NCBI GenBank assembly: GCA_025455345.1
Contig: JALOMS010000034.1
Location: 1-14,445, forward strand
From: Thermoflexibacter sp.
Lineage (GTDB): Bacteria; Bacteroidota; Bacteroidia; Cytophagales; Thermoflexibacteraceae
Direction of reading: 5' to 3'
Length of the DNA stretch: 14,445 bases
Numbering within the stretch: the stretch's first letter is position 1; each line of letters begins with the position of its first letter. The position numbers and the translations under genes are program-made. Under the pieces are notes generated by a model, which was given only the letters and a program-made list of their open reading frames with translations, was not told the origin of the DNA and made no database searches. Of this stretch, positions 7,445 to 14,445 are shown piece by piece.

Positions 7445-7782
7445 AATTTTTTTTCAAAAATGTCATAAAAGATTTTCCCAGTTCCAATATTCCTTTCATG
7501 TATTCTTAAATAAAGAGTCCAACATCTAAAAAGTCTTAATCATAGCCAAGTTAAAATCTCAGATAGTTTATTTTTTCAAATAATTGATTTTCATTTATTT
7601 ACAAAAATAAGAAATATACTCTTATTGAATTAATAACTTTTTGGACAGCCCCAACATCAATATCGTTTTCCTTACTTAAAAAAATATTTTTACAAAAATT
7701 TTGAAATCAAAAAAAAATTATATATAATTACATTATAAAATAATAATTCAATAATGTTGAATAAAAAATAGTTAAATATAAG
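7445..7782. other. gene-free AT-rich leader region of susC
   Basis: These 338 bases are extremely AT-rich and hold no ORF worth calling on either strand. They probably contain the susC promoter and leader. The only weak candidate I see is TTTTG at 7699-7703 followed by TATATAATTA at 7721-7730; the second half does not fit TAnnTTTG well. No convincing hairpin, riboswitch or inverted repeat was found by eye. Confidence 0.5.
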
Positions 7783-10700
7783 ATGAAAAGCATGAAAAAA
7801 ATTGACAAACATCTCCGCAACGCCTTTCTAATGGTGTTTTTCCTTAGTTGGTCTTGTTTTTCTACCTTTGCTCAATCCAAAACAATTCAAGGTAAGGTAA
7901 CAGACGACAAAGGAGAAGCTCTGATAGGAGTAAGTATTTTAGAAAAAGGGACTACCAACGGCACAATTACAGATGAAAAAGGAGGATTTACACTTAGGGT
8001 GTCCAATCCAAATCCTGTCATACTGTTTTCATTTGTGGGTTTTCTCACCAAAGAGGTTACTTTGGGGAATCAAACTTCCATAGAGGTAGTTTTACAATCT
8101 GATGTAAAAGTCTTAGGCGAAATCGTAGTAGTAGGTTACGGTACGCAAGAAAAGAAAGATGTTACGGGCGCAGTAGCCTCTGTAGCCGCAAAGGACATCA
8201 GCAAAGTACCTGTATCTGGTTTAGACCAAGCCCTACAAGGACAAATTGCAGGTTTACAAATTTCGCAAAGCAATGGCGCACCTGGGGGAAATACGAATAT
8301 CCTTATTCGCGGGATTGGCTCTATTTCTGGTGGCAACGAACCTCTATTCGTCATTGATGGGTATCCTGTTACTAACTCTGGGGTAGGCAATCCGCTTAAC
8401 TCTCTTAATCCCAATGACATAGAAAGCATTGACGTATTGAAAGATGCTTCTTCTACGGCTATTTATGGTTCTCGCGGCTCTAACGGGGTAGTGATGATTA
8501 CGACCAAAAGAGGAAAAGCAGGCAAAACGCGCATAGAATTAGACGCTTACACTGGTTTTCAGCAAGTGGCAAAAAAACTGAAACTGATGAACTCCCAAGA
8601 GTTTGCCCAGTTTGTGATTGACGGACGCAACAACGGTTACATAGACAATAACCCTACCCGAAGTATCACAGACCCTAATTCTGCACGTGCTAATTCCTTC
8701 CAAATTCCTACGATTTTGCAGGGGAATATTGCTCAATTACCTACTTATGATTGGCAAGATGCGATTTTTAGGACTGCCCCAATCCAAAACTATCAAGTTT
8801 CCGCTTCTGGTGGAAACGAAAATCTTAGATATGCTATATCAGGTGGCTATTTTAACCAACAAGGCATTGTCATCAATACAGGTTTAGAGCGTTACAGTTT
8901 TAGAGCAAACTTAGATGGCAAACTCGCACCCAAGCTCAATGTGGGGGTTACTCTGTTACCAAGTTTCACTATTCAAAACGAAGTAGCGGCAATTGGACAC
9001 TCCAACGATGCAGTGGTACAAGCCGCAATCGCTATACCTCCGTATATTCCTATTTATCAGCCCGATGGAAGCTATACTGTAACTTATTTGCCTACCGAAG
9101 GCGATATTGCCTATCCTAATGCGGTACAGTTAGCTAATGAATTGACAGTACGAGGAACGCAATTCCGATTTTTTGGTAATGCCTTTGCAGAATATGAAAT
9201 TTTGAAGAATTTAAAGTTCAGAGCTACCATAGGAACAGACCTTAACTATGTGAAGAATCGCCGCTTTCAACCTTCTTCTATCAACCCTACCAATATTCAA
9301 ACCAATGCACAAGCAGTCAATAGAGAGTTTACCAATTGGCTGAATGAGAATACTTTAACCTATACAAAAAAGGTGGATAATCACTCCGTAGATGCCGTTT
9401 TAGGTTTCACTGCACAAAAGGCATACACCAATATTTTCAACGCTTCTGCCAATAGATTTCCCGATAATTTGTTGGACAATATCAATGGCGGCTTAATTGC
9501 GAGCGGAGGAGAGGACATCACTATACACAACATGATTTCGTACTTAGCAAGGGTAAATTACGGATACAAAGAAAAATATTTAATCACAGCTACCATACGT
9601 AGGGACGGTTCTTCTCGTTTTGGCGCAAACAATCGTTGGGGTACATTTCCATCATTTTCAGTGGGTTGGAGAGTTTCAGAAGAAGCCTTTATGAAGAATG
9701 TGAAATTTATGACTGACCTCAAACTAAGGGCAAGCTATGGACTCACAGGGAACAACGATATTGGCGATTACAGAGCAATAGGCTTGTTGCAAAATCTTAA
9801 CTACGCCATTGGCAACGCCTTAATTTCTGGGGTAGGAAGGTCATCTTTTACCAATCCTCTCTTGGGCTGGGAGTCTATGAAACAATTAGACGTGGGCATT
9901 GATTTTAGTTTGTTCAATAGCCGACTTTCTATTACTGCGGACTACTACGACAAGCGCAATACAGATATGCTTTTTAGTATTCAAACACCCTCTGCCACAG
10001 GACTGACAGGTGCAGTTGTAAACTTGGGTGCAGTACAAAACAAAGGTATAGAATTTTCATTCACAAGCCGCAACCTCGTCAATGTTTTCAAATGGAGTAC
10101 CAATTTCAACATTACTTTTAACCAAAATAAAGTATTGGCAATGAGTTCAGACGCTGAAAGAATATTCAGTGGTGCGCTCGGTCGCCCTGCTTATGCAGTT
10201 ACACAAGTAGGCGACCCCATTGGTAGTTTCTTTGGAAGAAGATTTGTAAGTGTTTTCCAAACCAATGACGAAGCAACTGCTTACGGAAAACAACCTACTG
10301 CACGCGCAGGTGATTTTAAATGGGAAGATATTAACAATGACGGAAGAATTGATGATAACGACCGCGCAGTAATTGGCAGTCCTCACCCTGACTTTTTCTT
10401 TGGCTTCAATAACAACTTTGCGTGGAAAAACTTTACCCTCGATATCATGGTCAATGGCATGGTAGGACAAGAAATCTTCAATCAAACTTTTTCTATTAAC
10501 AACTCTGGCGTACAAAACCAACTCCAAGAAGTTGCCACAGGTCGTTTTATTTCCCCAGAACAGCCAGGAAACGGTCGGTACGGTAGAGCAATCAGGGGTG
10601 GTCGCAACAACAACGTCATTTTCAGCGATGCCTTCCTTTTTGACGGTTCGTTTGTCAGAATACGCAACGTAACACTTGCTTATAATTTACCAACAACTTT

Positions 10701-10890
10701 GATGAATCGTTGGAAGATGAATTCTGTTCGCTTGTACTCTACCATTACCAACTTGTTCACTTTCACCAAATACAACGGTTTTGACCCCGAAGTAAGCGGC
10801 TCTGGTGATGACTTGCGCGCCGCAGGTCTGGACTTTGGTACGTACCCACAAGCGCGCACTTTCATCTTTGGTGTCAATCTAAGTTTTTAA
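7783..10890 (+). CDS. SusC/RagA-family TonB-dependent outer-membrane receptor
   Basis: This is a 1035-residue SusC-like transporter, which imports a ligand across the outer membrane using TonB energy and pairs with the SusD-like lipoprotein downstream. The signal peptide runs to about Ala30 (STFA before QSK). A carboxypeptidase-regulatory-like domain (33-108, GKVTDDKGEALIGVSI) follows, then the family hallmark LGEIVVVGYGTQ (111-122). The plug domain is about 125-235 (PLFVIDGYPV, IESIDVLKDASSTAIYGSRG). The rest is the beta-barrel, ending in the outer-membrane C-terminus FIFGVNLSF with a terminal Phe. An EF-hand-like loop with Asp849, Asn851, Asp853, Gly854, Asp857 and Asp860 is typical of SusC barrels and may bind Ca2+. 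Length is normal for the family. No N-terminal STN signalling domain is visible, so control by an ECF anti-sigma factor is not expected. The ligand is unknown. Met4 is an equally possible start. Confidence 0.95.
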   Translation: MKSMKKIDKHLRNAFLMVFFLSWSCFSTFAQSKTIQGKVTDDKGEALIGVSILEKGTTNGTITDEKGGFTLRVSNPNPVILFSFVGFLTKEVTLGNQTSIEVVLQSDVKVLGEIVVVGYGTQEKKDVTGAVASVAAKDISKVPVSGLDQALQGQIAGLQISQSNGAPGGNTNILIRGIGSISGGNEPLFVIDGYPVTNSGVGNPLNSLNPNDIESIDVLKDASSTAIYGSRGSNGVVMITTKRGKAGKTRIELDAYTGFQQVAKKLKLMNSQEFAQFVIDGRNNGYIDNNPTRSITDPNSARANSFQIPTILQGNIAQLPTYDWQDAIFRTAPIQNYQVSASGGNENLRYAISGGYFNQQGIVINTGLERYSFRANLDGKLAPKLNVGVTLLPSFTIQNEVAAIGHSNDAVVQAAIAIPPYIPIYQPDGSYTVTYLPTEGDIAYPNAVQLANELTVRGTQFRFFGNAFAEYEILKNLKFRATIGTDLNYVKNRRFQPSSINPTNIQTNAQAVNREFTNWLNENTLTYTKKVDNHSVDAVLGFTAQKAYTNIFNASANRFPDNLLDNINGGLIASGGEDITIHNMISYLARVNYGYKEKYLITATIRRDGSSRFGANNRWGTFPSFSVGWRVSEEAFMKNVKFMTDLKLRASYGLTGNNDIGDYRAIGLLQNLNYAIGNALISGVGRSSFTNPLLGWESMKQLDVGIDFSLFNSRLSITADYYDKRNTDMLFSIQTPSATGLTGAVVNLGAVQNKGIEFSFTSRNLVNVFKWSTNFNITFNQNKVLAMSSDAERIFSGALGRPAYAVTQVGDPIGSFFGRRFVSVFQTNDEATAYGKQPTARAGDFKWEDINNDGRIDDNDRAVIGSPHPDFFFGFNNNFAWKNFTLDIMVNGMVGQEIFNQTFSINNSGVQNQLQEVATGRFISPEQPGNGRYGRAIRGGRNNNVIFSDAFLFDGSFVRIRNVTLAYNLPTTLMNRWKMNSVRLYSTITNLFTFTKYNGFDPEVSGSGDDLRAAGLDFGTYPQARTFIFGVNLSF

Positions 10891-10986
10891 TATTTTGTAT
10901 TTTAAGTGGTTGAGTAAAAATTCTGCACTTACCAAAATGCTAAGATGAAATGTTTTGCTTGCTCTCAAAAAAATATCAAAAATATC

Positions 10987-11021
10987 GAATACTGAATAAT
11001 GAATGTTGAATACTGAATTAA
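10987..11021 (+). repeat. heptamer array A, GAATnnn x5
   Basis: GAAT recurs at 10987, 10994, 11001, 11008 and 11015, exactly every seven bases. The units are GAATACT, GAATAAT, GAATGTT, GAATACT and GAATTAA. In the phase CTGAATA each unit carries a TGA, so all three plus frames are closed. It lies between susC and susD. Confidence 0.7.
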
Positions 11022-11147
11022 AAAAACAATAATCAATATTTAGATAAGTAAAACGAAGATTAAACTTTGGTATAAACGAAATGCACAATAGTTTTTACTC
11101 AAAATCTTAATTAATATACTTAATTTATTTGTCATGTTGTAAAGTTA

Positions 11148-11196
11148 AATAATTCATAATTAATAACTTATAACTCATAATTGATAACTCATAATT
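11148..11196 (+). repeat. heptamer array B, nATAAyT x7, just before susD
   Basis: Seven contiguous 7-base units read AATAATT, CATAATT, AATAACT, TATAACT, CATAATT, GATAACT, CATAATT. Position 1 varies freely and position 6 is C or T; the core ATAA.T is constant. The array ends nine bases before the susD ATG, so it forms most of the immediate leader. It could influence translation or be neutral. Confidence 0.85.
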
Positions 11197-11205
11197 TGTA
11201 AAACC

Positions 11206-12651
11206 ATGAAAGTCAAATATATAATCGCTGTTTTTTTGTGTTTCACATTTACAGCTTGCAAAGAATCTTTTTTAGACCAAGTCCCACTTAGCCAACGCAA
11301 TGAGGCAAGTTTTTATAAAACTACTGCGGATTTTAATAATGCGGTGTTGGGCTTGTATGCCACCCTCAAAAATGGAGGACTTTACGGAGGAGGCAATGGT
11401 TCTATTTTTACCATGTCCGAAATTAGTACAGACAATACAGATGTAGGAACTACCAGAGTTCCTGTTACAATAGCATTTTTTGAGATAGACGATTACCTTA
11501 CTACCATAAGCAACGGTATAGTAACAGCTTGTTGGGCAGGGCATTACGCTGGGATAGCGCGTACCAATTCCATTTTAGACCGCTTGCCCACTGCCAATAT
11601 TCCCCAAGCAAGCAAAGACCGCTTTGAGGGTGAAGCAAAATTTATGAGAGCAATGTTTTATTTCAATTTGGTGCGCTTTTTTGGTGATATTCAATTAGTT
11701 ACTACGGAAATTACTTCTCCTTTTGGTGCAAATGACATTCCGCGCTCGCCTGCCGCCCAAGTGTACGAACTGATAGAAAGTGATTTGAGAGCGGCAGAAG
11801 AGAAATTGCCTACGACCATCACCGCGGGTGAAGCAGGACGCGCCTCTCGTTGGGCAGCAAAAACACTCTTAGGCAAGATGTATCTCACACGCAAACAGTT
11901 TGATAGAGCGGCAAATAAATTAAAAGAAGTCATAGATTCCAGAGCGCATGACTTACTGCCAAGTTATGCCAATATTTTCGCACCTACTACCTCTTTTGTG
12001 GCAAATCGCGAGGTTATTTTTGCAGTGCAGTATCTTTCAGGACAAATCGGGCAGGGAAGCAATATGTGGTCAGAGTGGGCACCCTTCAATGCGGGACCTG
12101 CTTTGTTGGGTGTAGGTGGTGGCACAGGCAACGGGTTTAATCGCCCGACTGCCGACATGGAGCGCGCCTACGAAGCAAATGATTTGAGAAAAGAGGCTTC
12201 CCTGCTTACTTCTTACCGCAGTGCCACAGGTGCTACTGTCAATGCCAATTACGTAGTCAAATTTAGACAACAAGGTGCATTGGCAGGTGATTCGGACGTA
12301 GATTTCCCTATTCTGCGCTATGCAGACGTACTGCTCATGTACGCAGAATCACTGAATGAAACAGGGCAAACCGCAGAAGCGGCAAATTTCTTAAATCAAA
12401 TCCGCAGAAGAGCAGGGCTTACCGACAGAACAGGCTTAGGACAAACTGATATGCGTTTGGCTTTGGAACAAGAACGCAGGGTAGAACTTGCTTTTGAAAA
12501 TCACCGTTGGTTTGACCTTATTCGTACAGACCGCTTTTTGACCGTACTGAACGGAAAAGGGCTAAGAGCGCAGGCTTTCCACCAATTATATCCAATTCCT
12601 CAAAGAGAAATGGATTTGAATAAGAGTCTGACACAAAATCAAGGATATTAA
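11206..12651 (+). CDS. SusD/RagB-family nutrient-binding outer-membrane lipoprotein
   Basis: This is a 481-residue SusD-like lipoprotein that caps the SusC barrel at the cell surface and helps capture the ligand. The signal peptide ends in lipobox FTAC with Cys18. The next residues, Lys19-Glu20, resemble the charged surface-export signal of Bacteroidota lipoproteins. Family landmarks are the SusD-like N-terminal region (FLDQVPLSQRNEASFYKT), the TPR-rich part with FMRAMFYFNLVRFFGD, and NQIRRRAGL near 397-405. Further on are the signature ERRVELAFENHRWFDLIR (about 423-440) and the C-terminal LYPIPQREMDLN (461-472). Length is at the short end of the usual range but no landmark is missing. It is separated from susC by a 315-bp spacer with heptamer repeats and followed after 69 bp by a symporter gene. 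Substrate specificity cannot be read from the sequence. Confidence 0.95.
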   Translation: MKVKYIIAVFLCFTFTACKESFLDQVPLSQRNEASFYKTTADFNNAVLGLYATLKNGGLYGGGNGSIFTMSEISTDNTDVGTTRVPVTIAFFEIDDYLTTISNGIVTACWAGHYAGIARTNSILDRLPTANIPQASKDRFEGEAKFMRAMFYFNLVRFFGDIQLVTTEITSPFGANDIPRSPAAQVYELIESDLRAAEEKLPTTITAGEAGRASRWAAKTLLGKMYLTRKQFDRAANKLKEVIDSRAHDLLPSYANIFAPTTSFVANREVIFAVQYLSGQIGQGSNMWSEWAPFNAGPALLGVGGGTGNGFNRPTADMERAYEANDLRKEASLLTSYRSATGATVNANYVVKFRQQGALAGDSDVDFPILRYADVLLMYAESLNETGQTAEAANFLNQIRRRAGLTDRTGLGQTDMRLALEQERRVELAFENHRWFDLIRTDRFLTVLNGKGLRAQAFHQLYPIPQREMDLNKSLTQNQGY

Positions 12652-12664
12652 ACCTTTAATAGAA

Positions 12665-12697
12665 TTTCCACAAAGGCTGTTCATGCCTTTGTGGAAA
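12665..12697 (+). terminator. perfect 13-bp hairpin between susD and the symporter gene
   Basis: Arms 12665-12677 (TTTCCACAAAGGC) and 12685-12697 are perfect inverted repeats around the 7-base loop TGTTCAT. The hairpin starts 13 bases after the susD stop codon. The 3' side is an A run followed by GCTAAC, not a T run, so strong intrinsic termination is doubtful. It may partially terminate or protect the susCD mRNA 3' end, setting a lower level of symporter expression. Confidence 0.55.
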
Positions 12698-12720
12698 AAA
12701 GCTAACTAACTCATACAATT

Positions 12721-14391
12721 TTGAAAACACTCGACTATACCGCCGTAGGTTTATACATGACTATCATGGTCGTAATAGGTTTGTCGCTTGGGCGGCAAGT
12801 CCGCAACATCAGCGACTATTTCAAAGGAGCAAATGCTGTTTCTTGGGTTGCCAACGGCATTAGCAACTTCATGACCATGTTCAGTGCCTTTGTGTTTGTT
12901 GCCTACGCAGGCATTGCCTACAAAGACGGTTTTGTTGCTTTGACGGTGTTGTGGTGTTCCGTTCCCGCTACTATTTTTGCCGCTTTGGTCTTGGCAAAAC
13001 GCTGGCGCAGAGCAGAAATTCTCACCCCTGTCGAGTTTTTGGAAGTCCGCTTCAATGCTTCGGTAAGGCAGTTACTCTCTTGGGGAGGCGTATTGTTCAA
13101 AATCTTGGACGAAACCATTAAACTCTACGCCATTGGCTTGTTTGTGTCAAGTGCTACACAAATTTCTTTGGAAACCGCTATCATTTCGTGCGGAATCGTA
13201 GTGGCACTCTACACCGTAGCAGGGGGATTGTTGGCAGTAGTAGTTACGGACGTAGTGCAGTTCATCATTTTAGTCTTAGCAACGCTGATTTTAGTGCCTC
13301 TGTCCCTATCGGCAGCAGGTGGATTTTCGGAAATGCAAACACAAATCCCTGAAAATCTGTCCCTTTTCAAAGGAGAAAAAGGAAATTTCATGTATTTGTT
13401 GGTTTATTATATCATGATTATCATCAAATACAATGGTAATTGGGCATTCATTCAGCGTTTTTATAGTGCTAAAAATGAACAAGATAGCATTAAAACAGCA
13501 TGGCTCACCGCAATTTTGTTTTTGGTATTTCCCGTCATCTTTTTGTTGCCTTCGGTTGCCGCCCCTTTGATTGTCCCTAATTTGGACAATCCTGAAATGG
13601 CGTATGTGAGTATCTGTTTGAAACTCCTTCCCGAAGGAATTTTAGGATTGATGATAGCCGCAATGTTTGCCGCTACCATGTCCACACTGAGCGCAGAGTA
13701 CAACGTAACCGCCAGCGTGATGACCAAAGACATTTACCAAAGACTTTTTCGCCCTCATGCCTCACCACAAGAACTATTGTGGGCAGGGCGCATGATGACC
13801 GTAACCATTGGCGTTTTAGTAACCATTGGGGCATTGTTCGTAGGTGGTTTTGGGGGAGCTTTTGAGGCAAATAAGTTATTTACAGGGCTTTTCGCTATTC
13901 CTATGGCAATTCCCTTGGTACTGGGCATATTGTTTTATCGTCCCAATGCCACAGGCGTTTGGGCAATGGTAGCAGGTGGCGTAGCCGTAGGTTTGTGGCT
14001 CAATGCAAGCCAAAATGTAAGTTGGGAAATTGCCACTTTAATAGAAATTGTAGTTTGTATTCTCATTTTCATACTTTCAAGTTTGTTAAAAAATTCAGCC
14101 AGTTACTTGCAAAGAGTACAAACATTTTTCCAAAAGTTAAACACCCCAATCGAGCGACAAATAAGTGAAGCAATAGAAGAAAGTACAGCAGAAAATAATG
14201 CAATAAAATCTTCTTTGTCAAAACTTTACGCTTTCTCTTTGGGTTGTACGGGCGTAATGTTTGTACTTCTTTCTTTTCCTTCTATTGAGCAACTAAGCGG
14301 GCAAATGTCCTTTTTCGCAGGTTTCGTTTGCCTTATCGTAGCACTCTCAATCCTTTGGAAACTCAAAAAACAATTAACAACTAACAATTAA
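12721..14391 (+). CDS. sodium:solute symporter (SSS family)
   Basis: This is a 556-residue inner-membrane Na+-coupled symporter of the SSS/SGLT family, presumably carrying the solute released into the periplasm by the SusCD pair into the cytoplasm. About 13 core helices are visible, then a hydrophilic stretch (about 460-500) and two further hydrophobic segments. Family landmarks are LDYTAVGLYM at the N-terminus, SDYFKGANAVSWVANGIS, VAGGLLAVVVTDVVQF (166-181) and AAMFAATMSTLSAEYN (313-328), whose Ser/Thr residues fall in the region of the Na2 site. The TTG start at 12721 is chosen because the conserved LDY follows directly; the first ATG (Met13) would cut into helix 1. The last residues, QLTTNN, and the stop codon are encoded by the start of heptamer array C. 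The substrate could be a sugar, sialic acid, another organic acid or an amino acid; sequence does not decide. Confidence 0.9.
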   Translation: MKTLDYTAVGLYMTIMVVIGLSLGRQVRNISDYFKGANAVSWVANGISNFMTMFSAFVFVAYAGIAYKDGFVALTVLWCSVPATIFAALVLAKRWRRAEILTPVEFLEVRFNASVRQLLSWGGVLFKILDETIKLYAIGLFVSSATQISLETAIISCGIVVALYTVAGGLLAVVVTDVVQFIILVLATLILVPLSLSAAGGFSEMQTQIPENLSLFKGEKGNFMYLLVYYIMIIIKYNGNWAFIQRFYSAKNEQDSIKTAWLTAILFLVFPVIFLLPSVAAPLIVPNLDNPEMAYVSICLKLLPEGILGLMIAAMFAATMSTLSAEYNVTASVMTKDIYQRLFRPHASPQELLWAGRMMTVTIGVLVTIGALFVGGFGGAFEANKLFTGLFAIPMAIPLVLGILFYRPNATGVWAMVAGGVAVGLWLNASQNVSWEIATLIEIVVCILIFILSSLLKNSASYLQRVQTFFQKLNTPIERQISEAIEESTAENNAIKSSLSKLYAFSLGCTGVMFVLLSFPSIEQLSGQMSFFAGFVCLIVALSILWKLKKQLTTNN

Positions 14392-14443
14392 CAATTAACA
14401 ATTAACAATTAACAACTAACAATTAACAACCAACAACTCATAA
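14374..14443 (+). repeat. heptamer array C, yTAACAA x9 plus CTCATAA
   Basis: Ten contiguous units of seven bases read TTAACAA, CTAACAA, TTAACAA four times, CTAACAA, TTAACAA, CCAACAA and CTCATAA. The array begins inside the symporter coding sequence, supplies its TAA stop (14389-14391) and continues to within two bases of the window end, where it may go on. The last unit, CTCATAA, is the unit of array B in the same phase. Seven is coprime to three, so TAA falls in all three plus frames within three units. Confidence 0.9.
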
Positions 14444-14445
14444 CT

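Larger units (their letters stand above)
10891..11205. other. unusually long susC-susD spacer
   Basis: This spacer has 315 bases, whereas susC and susD usually lie a few tens of bases apart. It contains no ORF I believe in. It holds two heptamer arrays (10987-11021 and 11148-11196), a short run of ATATCAAAAATATC just before the first, and otherwise plain AT-rich DNA. I see no good terminator hairpin. One near-match to a -7 box (TAAACTTTG, one base too long) lies around 11060, so a separate susD promoter is possible but unsupported. Confidence 0.6.

Noticed and set aside
10945..10995. 16-codon ORF (MKCFACSQ...) in the susC-susD spacer as a leader peptide
   Set aside because: It is too short and lies over 200 bases before susD. 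It has no attenuator hairpin after it and ends in array A by chance.
10879..11088. Minus-strand 69-codon ORF over the susC-susD spacer
   Set aside because: It is open only because array A and the AT-rich DNA lack stops on that strand. The product is Phe/Ile/Leu-rich noise and begins with no credible start region.
14374..14445. CRISPR-like array
   Set aside because: The units are 7 bases with no spacers and no cas genes are present; this is a simple tandem repeat.

Overview
The window is AT-rich DNA from a member of the Bacteroidota, most likely an environmental, Cytophagales-like lineage. The phylum call rests on a SusC/SusD pair, a DUF5522 protein, an RprY-type response regulator and candidate -7 boxes of the TAnnTTTG type in place of sigma70 -10/-35 elements. 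The sequence does not let me name a genus. There are no rRNA or tRNA genes, insertion sequences, phage genes or CRISPR arrays.

Left part (1-4900): a lipoprotein of the vanadium haloperoxidase / PAP2 phosphatase superfamily (70-1437, +) carries the complete vanadate-site residue set. A 1050-residue soluble histidine kinase follows (1567-4719, +), with six PAS-like domains, a NarL-type HisKA_3 helix and an HATPase domain. A 59-residue Cys-rich DUF5522 protein runs convergently (4716-4895, -), and its stop codon overlaps that of the kinase by a few bases.

Middle (4900-7782): a WzxE-type polysaccharide flippase (5000-6244, +, TTG start) converges on an RprY-like OmpR/PhoB-family regulator (6411-7118, -). 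A perfect 13-bp terminator hairpin separates them. The 664 bases between the regulator and susC hold a candidate regulator promoter with TTAACAA direct repeats, an unrecognised 56-codon ORF (7274-7444, +), and about 340 bases of very AT-rich DNA with no gene.

Right part (7783-14445): a nutrient-uptake locus of SusC-like TonB-dependent receptor (7783-10890), SusD-like lipoprotein (11206-12651) and inner-membrane sodium:solute symporter (12721-14391), all on +. Together they form an outer-membrane-to-cytoplasm route for one unidentified organic solute, probably a sugar, sugar acid or similar. No hydrolase or dedicated regulator is inside the window.

The most unusual feature is three short AT-rich heptamer arrays. 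Two lie in an abnormally long (315-bp) gap between susC and susD. The third begins inside the last codons of the symporter gene and supplies its stop codon. The units differ (CTGAATA, CTCATAA and CTAACAA in one phase) but fit one YTnAnAA-like pattern, and each unit carries a stop codon. I see no clear new defence or biosynthetic system; the remaining genes are recognisable family members.
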